NCBI GenBank assembly: GCA_002372735.1
Contig: DFIE01000120.1
Span: forward strand, 262 to 6,776
From: Clostridiales bacterium UBA3705
Lineage (GTDB): Bacteria; Bacillota_A; Clostridia; Oscillospirales; Oscillospiraceae
Length of the DNA stretch: 6,515 nucleotides
Direction: 5' to 3'
The notes under the pieces were generated by a model. It was not told the origin of the DNA, made no database searches, and saw only the letters and a list, made by a program, of their open reading frames with translations. The translations under genes were made by a program, and so were the position numbers. Every line of letters starts with the position of its first letter. Within the stretch, counting starts at the first letter, position 1. Shown one piece after another: positions 1-5,381 of the stretch.

Positions 1-227
1 AGGATCACCAGGTCCACGTCCGCGGCCCGGAACTTGTCCCCGGCGGCCATGGCCTGCTCCTTGGTGGTGACGATGCCCCCGTCGATCAGCTCCACGCTTT
101 CGGGGATCCGGGTTTTGAAGTCCGCGTACTGGGCCGCAAACTCCGGCACCAGGGACGGGAACTGGGGCAGATAGGCCCCCAGGGCAATGGCGAACACGCC
201 GACTCTTGCTTTGGTTTCAACTAACAT
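1..227 (-). CDS. L-fucose/L-arabinose isomerase-like sugar isomerase, N-terminal 75 residues (partial)
   Basis: This is the first part of a gene that leaves the window at base 1. The visible 75 residues begin MLVETKARVGVFAIALGAYL and continue with PQFPSLVPEF. That is the opening beta strand and loop typical of the L-fucose/L-arabinose isomerase fold, a large group of ketol isomerases and uncharacterised relatives that interconvert aldoses and ketoses in the cytoplasm. It does not resemble the N-terminus of classical L-rhamnose isomerase RhaA. The ATG at 227-225 lies inside the end of the kinase gene, whose TAG stop is at 223-221, giving a 7-bp overlap. A GGAGGC site at 239-234 sits 6 nt upstream, so the start is well supported and translation is probably coupled to the kinase. 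The family call rests on a short N-terminus only, the substrate is unknown, and the metal-binding residues lie outside the window. Confidence 0.75.
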   Translation of the reverse strand, partial: MLVETKARVGVFAIALGAYLPQFPSLVPEFAAQYADFKTRIPESVELIDGGIVTTKEQAMAAGDKFRAADVDLVI

Positions 228-1498
228 GATGCTGCCTCCATTTGAATTTTCAGATTTCCTATGGCCGTGGCCTCAATGGGCAGTGCAACGACCTGCTTGC
301 CGGTTGCTTCGGCGGTCAGCCGGTTCAGGAATGGGTTCTTGGCCCCACCGCCTACAATATAGAGCTTGTCATAGACCCTGCCGGTGTTCCGCTCCAGCTC
401 CGCCAGGGCGTTTCGGTAGCTCAGGGCCAAAGAGCGGTAGGCGCAGCGGAAGTAGTCGCCCACGGTGTTGGCCTGCGCCCCCAGCGCCCCGTCAAAGGCG
501 GCCTTCATGCTGGCCGGGGACAGGAAGCAGTCGGCGTTGGCGTCTACGGTCCGGTCAAAGCTGCTCTCCTCGGCCTCGCGGACGATCTCGCCCCAGGGCT
601 TGTCCGGGCAGAGCTCGCTGCGCAGCCGGTTGACCAGCCACATGCCCATGATGTTTTTCTGGTAGCGGTTGTAGCCCACGCCGCCCTCGTTGGAGTAGTT
701 GGCGTCCTCGCTGGCCCGGTCTGTGATGGGCTTGGGGGTCTTGACCCCCAGCAGCGACCAGGTGCCCGAGGAGATGTAGGGGGCGCTGCCCTCCATGGGG
801 ATCCCCTCTACTGCCGAGGCGGTGTCGTGGGTGGGGCACAGGCGCACCTTGATGCCCCGATAGCTGCCGATCTGGGTGCCCGGCTGCTGGAGCTTGGGGA
901 ACAGCCGCCCAGGCAAGCCCAGGCGGTGGATGATCTGACGGTCAAACTCCCCGGTCTCGGCGTTCACCAGGCCGGTGGTGGTGGCGTTGGTGTACTCCTT
1001 GGCCTTCACCCCGGTGAGCTTGTACATCAGGTATTCCGGCACCATCAAAAAGTCGGTGGCCTGCTCCAGCCGCCCGGTCTGCAAATCCTCCGCCAGCTGG
1101 TAGAGGGTGTTGAACAGCTGGAACTGGCAGCCGGTGCGGCGGTACAGCTCTGTAAAGGGGATTTTGGCGTGGACCTCCTCGTGGATGGCCTCGGTCCGGC
1201 TGTCCCGGTAGGCGTAGCAGGGCCAAAGCTCTTTGTCGCCGGCCAGCAGCACGTAGTCGCAGCCCCAGGTGTCAATGGACAGGCTCTCAATTTGCGGGCA
1301 CTCCGCCAGGGCGGCGTCAATGCCTGCCCGGACGTGGTGCAGCAGCTGCTCCATGTCCCAAACCAGGTGCCCGTCCCGCCGGGTCACCCCGTTGGGGAAG
1401 CGGTAGATCTCCCGGGTTTGCAGCGCGCCGTGGTCCTGCCAGCCCAGAATGTGCCGGCCGGAGGAGGCGCCGATGTCAATGGCCAGATAAGTGTTCAT
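221..1498 (-). CDS. rhaB: Rhamnulokinase-like FGGY-family sugar kinase
   Basis: ATP-dependent cytoplasmic kinase of 425 residues. In the RhaB family it phosphorylates L-rhamnulose to L-rhamnulose 1-phosphate before aldol cleavage. Visible motifs: the N-terminal phosphate loop DIGASSGR (8-15), typical of rhamnulokinases; SIDTWGCDY (74-82); LFNTLYQL (128-135); THDTASA (223-229) with the likely catalytic base Asp225; the second phosphate motif SSGTWSLLG (243-251); NEGG (270-273); KNIMG (281-285); and the adenine-site loop VGGGAKN (382-388). The reading frame is open up to 1627, but the ATG at 1498 is preferred because the conserved domain starts there, GGAGGGA lies 8 nt upstream, and the longer form would overlap the regulator gene and swallow the promoter. 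The protein ends only about 12 residues after the conserved ATAIGN block (410-415), whereas E. coli RhaB (489 residues) continues some 45 further, so the C-terminal segment is missing. Codons near the end (ATA GGA AAT CTG AAA ATT CAA) are unusually AT-rich. Because the downstream gene is a fucose/arabinose-isomerase-like protein rather than RhaA, the true substrate may be rhamnulose, fuculose or another ketose. Confidence 0.85.
   Translation of the reverse strand: MNTYLAIDIGASSGRHILGWQDHGALQTREIYRFPNGVTRRDGHLVWDMEQLLHHVRAGIDAALAECPQIESLSIDTWGCDYVLLAGDKELWPCYAYRDSRTEAIHEEVHAKIPFTELYRRTGCQFQLFNTLYQLAEDLQTGRLEQATDFLMVPEYLMYKLTGVKAKEYTNATTTGLVNAETGEFDRQIIHRLGLPGRLFPKLQQPGTQIGSYRGIKVRLCPTHDTASAVEGIPMEGSAPYISSGTWSLLGVKTPKPITDRASEDANYSNEGGVGYNRYQKNIMGMWLVNRLRSELCPDKPWGEIVREAEESSFDRTVDANADCFLSPASMKAAFDGALGAQANTVGDYFRCAYRSLALSYRNALAELERNTGRVYDKLYIVGGGAKNPFLNRLTAEATGKQVVALPIEATAIGNLKIQMEAASC
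234..239 (-). promoter_or_regulatory. Shine-Dalgarno site of the isomerase gene, inside the kinase coding region
   Basis: GGAGGC on the minus strand lies 6 nt before the ATG at 227-225. It is embedded in the last codons of the kinase (Glu-Ala of the terminal MEAASC). It fixes the isomerase start and implies translational coupling. Confidence 0.75.
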
Positions 1499-1505
1499 AA
1501 AGCAA

Positions 1506-1545
1506 TCCCTCCGATTTCCGATATCAGCATACCGGAACGGAGGGA
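1506..1545 (-). repeat. Interrupted inverted repeat covering promoter spacer, -10 box and kinase RBS
   Basis: TCCCTCCG (plus strand 1506-1513) is matched by CGGAGGGA (1538-1545), and TTCCG (1516-1520) by CGGAA (1533-1537). Two unpaired bases (1514-1515) and a 12-nt loop (1521-1532) complete the structure, for 13 base pairs in total. On the minus strand the downstream arm holds the kinase Shine-Dalgarno GGAGGGA, and the upstream arm falls in the -35/-10 spacer. It could be an operator, or a hairpin that hides the RBS in readthrough RNA from the regulator gene. Confidence 0.6.
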
Positions 1546-1554
1546 GTTTTTCAA
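1526..1554 (-). promoter_or_regulatory. Sigma70-type promoter of the kinase-isomerase operon
   Basis: On the minus strand, a TTGAAA -35 box (1554-1549) and a TATGCT -10 box (1531-1526) are separated by exactly 17 nt. Transcription would begin near 1520-1518, giving a leader of about 20 nt that carries the GGAGGGA ribosome binding site. The box lies directly after the AraC-family gene, which fits control by that regulator. The -35 box matches the consensus at 5 of 6 positions and the -10 box at 4 of 6. Confidence 0.6.
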
Positions 1555-1580
1555 GGTCCTGTGTTGTGAAAAAAGTGTCC

Positions 1581-2528
1581 TTATTTGCAGCGCAGCTGCC
1601 GGGGCGAGCAGCCGAACCGGGCGGCAAAAATCCGGTGGAAATAGCTCATGTTTTCATAGCCCACCAGCCGGGCGATCTCGTCCACCCGCTTGTCGGTGTT
1701 CAGCAGCAGCCAGCTGGCCTGGCTCAGCCGCTTTTCCTGCACCAGGGCGGTGTAGCTCCGGCCGGTTTTTTGCAGCACCAGTCTGGACAGGGTGGAGATC
1801 TCATAGTGCAGCCGGTCCGCAATCTGGGTCAGGCTGCCGTCCCGGTAGTGCTCCTCAATGTAGCGCAGCACAGACAGAATCACCGTCTGCTCCCTGGAGA
1901 CCTCCCGCAGGGCCTCGGTGTGGTTCAGCAGGTGGGCAAACAGCAGGCCCATGGTCATTTGCAGGATGCCCCGCTTGTTGGGGGTGTCGGCCAGCAGGGT
2001 GTGCAGCAGATTCTCAATCAGATTCCGGATGGGCAAAATCTCATCCACGTGGAACAGCAGGTATCCCGCCTCGTTCTGCCCGCCCAGGCAGGAGAGGATG
2101 AACTGCCGCAGGGGCGTCTCCGCCTGACCCAGATAGGGCAGGGTGCCGTCAAAAAAGGAGGGGCGGACAATAAAGTTTACCGCCAGATCCGTCTCGCCTG
2201 CCGGGGCGATGGACTGCCGGGCGTTCTGCCCCAGCATCAGCAAATCGCCCTTTTCCAGCACCAGGGTCTTGCCGTTGACGGTGTGGGTGGTGCGTCCCCG
2301 GCACATATAGACCATCTCCACATAGTCGTGGGTGTGCTCCGGAAAGGCGATAAACCGGGTGTGGGGCCGTATGGTGATCAGCTTGCCCGGGGCCAGCAGC
2401 TTGTCCCCGGTAATCACGTCCCGGCTGCCGTCCATATACAGGGTCCGGTCCACCCGGGTCTGCCCCTGCAGGATCTCCGCCTCCTCCGGGGTGATGGCGG
2501 AAAGTTTTGCCAGTATTTCTTCGTTCAT
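1581..2528 (-). CDS. AraC-family transcriptional regulator with N-terminal cupin sensor domain
   Basis: A 315-residue cytoplasmic DNA-binding protein of usual AraC/XylS length. The N-terminal half holds a cupin-like sugar-sensing domain: the segment at 62-99 has HTHDYVEM (65-72), followed by GRTTHTVNGK and LEKGDLLML, as in RhaS/AraC-type effector domains. The C-terminal 100 residues carry the paired helix-turn-helix DNA-binding domain. The first helix-turn-helix is near 232-253 (SLTQIADRLHYEISTLSRL). The second, near 282-310, ends in the family signature region GYENMSYFHRIFAARFG and SPRQLR. The ATG at 2528 has a GGAGGC site 6 nt upstream (2540-2535). Only 24 nt separate it from the upstream hydrolase gene, so the two are probably co-transcribed. 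It ends 82 nt before the kinase, whose promoter it most likely controls as a sugar-responsive activator; this target is inferred from position. The effector sugar cannot be read from the sequence. Confidence 0.9.
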   Translation of the reverse strand: MNEEILAKLSAITPEEAEILQGQTRVDRTLYMDGSRDVITGDKLLAPGKLITIRPHTRFIAFPEHTHDYVEMVYMCRGRTTHTVNGKTLVLEKGDLLMLGQNARQSIAPAGETDLAVNFIVRPSFFDGTLPYLGQAETPLRQFILSCLGGQNEAGYLLFHVDEILPIRNLIENLLHTLLADTPNKRGILQMTMGLLFAHLLNHTEALREVSREQTVILSVLRYIEEHYRDGSLTQIADRLHYEISTLSRLVLQKTGRSYTALVQEKRLSQASWLLLNTDKRVDEIARLVGYENMSYFHRIFAARFGCSPRQLRCK

Positions 2529-2552
2529 GGGCTTGCCTCCGCCGCGCCGGGC

Positions 2553-3671
2553 TCAGCGCCGTTTTTTTCGTGCCAGCAGCACCCCAACCGCCCCCAGCAC
2601 CAGCACCGCTGCCGGCACTGCCAACAAAAGAAGGTTCTGCACCCGGGCCCGCCGGGCCAGGGCCTGGCTCTGGGCCTGGAGCTGCAGGCTCTGAGCCTGG
2701 TGCCGGGCCTGCTGCGCCGCATAGGGCTCGGCGGTGGTCTCCGGCGCAGGGGGCTGGGTGGGCTGTGGCGCAGCAGTCTCTTCCGTGGGCGCTTCGGCAG
2801 TTTCCGCGGCCGCCGCGGCCTCCTCCTCCAGCGCCTGGGTGCGCTGGGTCTGGTAGGCGATCAGCGCGGCGTTCAGCCGGGCAATCAGCTCCTCGGCATA
2901 GATGCCCCCGCCGGAAAAGCCCCTGGTGTATATGGCCACCACAAAGGGCTGCCGGGTGTAGGTGATGCCGATGTCGTGGACCTGGCCTTCAAAGTAGCCG
3001 TATTTGTGGGCCACCACGGTGTCGCCGGCGTACCGCTGCAGGAACATCCCCTCCTGGTTGTGGATCATATAGTCCAGCAGCTCGGGGAACTGGTCCTGCC
3101 GCTGGTAGAGATAGAGCAGCACGTTGGCCATAAAGTGGGTGCAGTAGTAGTTGTCGCTCCAGTAGTCCGAGGGGATCAGCTCCTCGTCCATGCCGCCGTA
3201 GCGGTCCAGCATCAGCCGCTTGTACTGGGCAAAGGTGCCCAGGTTGTAAATCAGGATATGGCTCAGCTCGTTGTTGGAATCCACAATGCTGGCCCGGTGG
3301 ATGTCCGCCAGGCGATGGCCCTTGATATCGCTGTCGTCGGTGTACTCCCCGGCGGCCTGGAGCTCGTAGTAGTACAGGTTCAGGGGCACCTTGTAGGTGC
3401 TGGCGGCCAACATAAAGGTGTCCTCGTTGTAGCCGTACCACTCGCCCGTCTCCGGGCAGCAGAAGGTGATGGCAAAGTTGTCCTCTGTCAGGTGGTAGGT
3501 TTGGATGTAATAGGCCATCACCTCAGACAGACCCATTCCCTTGGGAATGGACACGCTGTAGCCCCCGTCGGTGTCCTCCCGGATCTCCCGGGCCGCCGTG
3601 GCCCGGGGCAGGCCGCCCAGCACCAGCAGGGCGCAGAGCAGGGCCGGCAGGAGCCGTTTGGTCAGGTTCAA
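2553..3671 (-). CDS. Membrane-anchored class A beta-lactamase-like serine hydrolase domain protein
   Basis: A 372-residue exported protein. Residues 1-27 form a signal peptide (basic MNLTKR, hydrophobic core, ATA-A cleavage region). The domain at about 45-275 resembles the Beta-lactamase2 / class A penicillin-recognising family: S91-T-Y-K94 fits the catalytic SxxK, S132-N-N134 sits where SDN occurs, and HKYG (222-225, K223-Y-G225) takes the place of KTG. No counterpart of the deacylating omega-loop Glu is evident. An Ala/Glu/Pro/Thr-rich linker (280-316) and an Ala/Gln-rich segment (318-345) lead to a transmembrane helix (346-367) and a terminal RKKRR. The domain should therefore sit outside the membrane, tethered at its C-terminus. 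The start is a TTG at 3671-3669: an in-frame TGA lies at 3683-3681, no ATG occurs before the domain, and GAGG (3682-3679) sits 7 nt upstream. Function is uncertain: cell-wall-related hydrolase, inactive penicillin-binding relative, or remote beta-lactamase. Clinical resistance should not be assumed. Confidence 0.8.
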   Translation of the reverse strand: MNLTKRLLPALLCALLVLGGLPRATAAREIREDTDGGYSVSIPKGMGLSEVMAYYIQTYHLTEDNFAITFCCPETGEWYGYNEDTFMLAASTYKVPLNLYYYELQAAGEYTDDSDIKGHRLADIHRASIVDSNNELSHILIYNLGTFAQYKRLMLDRYGGMDEELIPSDYWSDNYYCTHFMANVLLYLYQRQDQFPELLDYMIHNQEGMFLQRYAGDTVVAHKYGYFEGQVHDIGITYTRQPFVVAIYTRGFSGGGIYAEELIARLNAALIAYQTQRTQALEEEAAAAAETAEAPTEETAAPQPTQPPAPETTAEPYAAQQARHQAQSLQLQAQSQALARRARVQNLLLLAVPAAVLVLGAVGVLLARKKRR

Positions 3672-3705
3672 AGCAATTCCTCATTTCCTGTGGCGTCACT
3701 GTAAC

Positions 3706-3734
3706 AATTTACAACAAAATTCCGAAAAAGTAAA
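3706..3734 (-). promoter_or_regulatory. Candidate promoter of the hydrolase-regulator pair
   Basis: In the AT-rich gap between the GH13 gene and the hydrolase gene, the minus strand has TTTACT (3734-3729) and TAAATT (3711-3706) with a 17-nt spacer. Each box matches the sigma70 consensus at 4 of 6 positions. The resulting leader would be about 28 nt, ending in the GAGG site. The abrupt drop in GC content relative to the flanking genes supports a regulatory role, but the boxes are weak. Confidence 0.4.
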
Positions 3735-3762
3735 CAGGATCAATCAGAAATTCTTAAAAATC

Positions 3763-5313
3763 TCACCCCCGCCGGAAGCTCCTGGCCCAGTTGCACAACG
3801 AGCCGTGGTGGCGGTTTTCCGCCACCTCCCGGCGCATCCGGTCGGTGACCGGGCCGTTGGCCGCCAGGCACTGCAAAATCAGCGCCTGCAGCTGCTCCAC
3901 GCTCATCTGCTCCGGGGGCAGGTCCGGGGGCACCGGGGTGTCTGCGGGGCAGGGCAGGGGCGCCGGGGCGGGCTTCTCCACCGGGGCGGGCTTCTCCACC
4001 GGGGCGGGCAGGGGGGTGCCCCGGGGCACAAAGACCTGGCCGTCGTGGGGCCCGATCTCCAGCAGGACCCTGCCGCCCTCCCGGGGGGCGGCGTTGCCGG
4101 ACAGGGCGGCAATATAGTCCGCGCCGTCCTCCACCCACAGGGAGAAGGGCCGGTCGCTGTTGTTCACCGCCGTGAGAATCCGGCCCCCGGCGGCCTGCCG
4201 GGCAAAGACCCAGTTCTCGGTGGTCAGGTGCAGGGACTGATAAGCCCCCTGCTGCAGCAGGGGCTGGTCCCGGTGCAGCCGGACCAGGGCCCTCACCAGC
4301 GGCAGGACGCCGTCCCTTGGCAGGGTCTCCAGGTCCAGGGCGGGGCGCAGGGGGGCGTCGCTGCCCCCGGCCTTGGTCCCCTCCAGGCCGAATTCGGAGC
4401 CGTAGTAGAGGGAGGGGATCCCCGGCAGGGTAAACAGCAGCACCATGGCGGGGACAAAGTCCGCCCTGCAGCGCAGCCGGCTCATCAGCCGGTCCACGTC
4501 GTGGTTGTCGGCAAAGAGATACAGCCGGTTGCCCAGCTGCTGCTGCCGGGCCACGGTGTGGGCAATTTCAAAGTAGTTCCGGTCGTTGTGGCCGGAGTAC
4601 AGGGCCTTGTAAAGGTGGTAGTTGGTCACGCTGTGGAGCATGGCGTCGTTCACCCAGCTGCCGTACTCCCCGTGGATCACCTCGCCCATCAGCCAGAACT
4701 CAGGCTTCACGGTGTCTGCCAGCTGCCGCAGCCGGGCCATAAACCCGGGGCGCAGGGCCTGGGCCACGTCCAGCCGCAGGCCGTCGATGTCAAACTCCTC
4801 CACCCACCGGGCCACGCAGTCCAGCAGGTACTGCACCACCGCAGGCTCCTCCGGGTTCAGCTTGGGCAGCAGGGCGTGGCCCTCCCAGCAGTCGCAGTGG
4901 ACGCCGCTGCCGTCAAACCAGACCCCGCTGTACCAGCTGCGATAGGGGGAGGCATCCCGGTTCTGCGCCAGATCCCGAAAGGCAAAGAAGCCCCTGCCCG
5001 TGTGGTGGAACACCGCGTCCAGCACCACCCGGATGCCCTTTTCGTGGCACAGGGCCACAAACCATTTCAGGTCTGCGTTCTCTCCCAGCCGGCGGTCCAG
5101 CCGCAGGTAGTCGGTGGTGTCATAGCCGTGGGTGCCGGACTCAAACAGGGGGCCGATGTACAGGGCGTTGCAGCCCAGCGCCGCAATATGGTCCACCCAG
5201 GGGGCCAGCTGCCGCAGCCGGGGGACGCTCTGGCCGCCGGGGTTCACCGCCGGGGCGCCGGTGAGCCCCAGGGGATAGATGTGATAAAAACAGGCGTGTT
5301 CATACCAGGCCAT
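3763..5313 (-). CDS. GH13 alpha-amylase-family glycoside hydrolase with extra C-terminal domain
   Basis: A 516-residue enzyme without a signal peptide, so probably cytoplasmic and acting on alpha-1,4-glucans such as imported maltodextrins. All four GH13 barrel motifs are present: DAVFHHTG (99-106); DGLRLDVAQ (177-185) with Arg180 and the nucleophile Asp182; GEVIHGE (210-216) with the acid/base Glu211; and FADNHDVDR (267-275) with His271 and the transition-state Asp272. PGIPSLYYGSEFGLEG (297-312) is also typical of the family. The barrel starts at residue 9 with FYHIYPLGL, without the N-terminal domain of neopullulanases and cyclomaltodextrinases. A beta-sandwich C domain (about 360-430) follows, then a Pro/Ala linker with a duplicated PAPVEK, and a final helical segment (469-516) that I do not recognise. 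The ATG at 5313 has GAGGAGGA 6 nt upstream (5327-5320). The exact specificity (alpha-amylase, maltogenic or cyclodextrin-hydrolysing) cannot be decided. Confidence 0.88.
   Translation of the reverse strand: MAWYEHACFYHIYPLGLTGAPAVNPGGQSVPRLRQLAPWVDHIAALGCNALYIGPLFESGTHGYDTTDYLRLDRRLGENADLKWFVALCHEKGIRVVLDAVFHHTGRGFFAFRDLAQNRDASPYRSWYSGVWFDGSGVHCDCWEGHALLPKLNPEEPAVVQYLLDCVARWVEEFDIDGLRLDVAQALRPGFMARLRQLADTVKPEFWLMGEVIHGEYGSWVNDAMLHSVTNYHLYKALYSGHNDRNYFEIAHTVARQQQLGNRLYLFADNHDVDRLMSRLRCRADFVPAMVLLFTLPGIPSLYYGSEFGLEGTKAGGSDAPLRPALDLETLPRDGVLPLVRALVRLHRDQPLLQQGAYQSLHLTTENWVFARQAAGGRILTAVNNSDRPFSLWVEDGADYIAALSGNAAPREGGRVLLEIGPHDGQVFVPRGTPLPAPVEKPAPVEKPAPAPLPCPADTPVPPDLPPEQMSVEQLQALILQCLAANGPVTDRMRREVAENRHHGSLCNWARSFRRG
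3963..4009. repeat. 18-bp tandem repeat in the GH13 linker (2.6 copies)
   Basis: The plus-strand unit CCGGGGCGGGCTTCTCCA occurs at 3963-3980 and 3981-3998, with a third partial copy at 3999-4009. It encodes the repeated PAPVEK hexapeptide of the linker (about residues 436-450). The repeat is a multiple of three, so copy-number change would alter linker length without breaking the frame. Confidence 0.85.
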
Positions 5314-5339
5314 GGAAAATCCTCCTCATTTACGCAAAG

Positions 5340-5372
5340 GGCAGTCCGGACGCACAGGGCGTCCGGACTGCC
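5340..5372 (-). terminator. Strong hairpin after glutamine synthetase; possible weak terminator
   Basis: A perfect 13-bp stem (5340-5352 with 5360-5372, arms built on GCAGTCCGGACG) closes a 7-nt loop. It lies 9 nt after the glutamine synthetase stop and 12 nt before the GH13 RBS. On the minus strand the stem is followed by CTTTGCGTAAA rather than a run of T, so intrinsic termination is likely partial. It may instead protect the upstream mRNA end. No convincing promoter for the GH13 gene is visible in this gap, which suggests at least some readthrough. Confidence 0.6.
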
Positions 5373-5381
5373 GGGATTGGG

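Noticed and set aside
1499..1627. 43-residue N-terminal extension of the kinase frame
   Set aside because: It would overlap the regulator gene and cover the promoter. The conserved kinase domain, RBS and ATG all point to 1498.
2529..2552. Terminator or promoter between the hydrolase and AraC genes
   Set aside because: The 24-nt gap holds only the GGAGGC ribosome binding site. There is no usable stem followed by T residues and no promoter boxes.
2561..2570. Run of seven A on the coding strand at the hydrolase end (CGA AAA AAA CGG), a possible -1 slippery site
   Set aside because: It lies within the last codons, with no stimulatory structure I can support and no conserved product in the shifted frame. 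The normal frame gives a sensible RKKRR membrane-anchor end.
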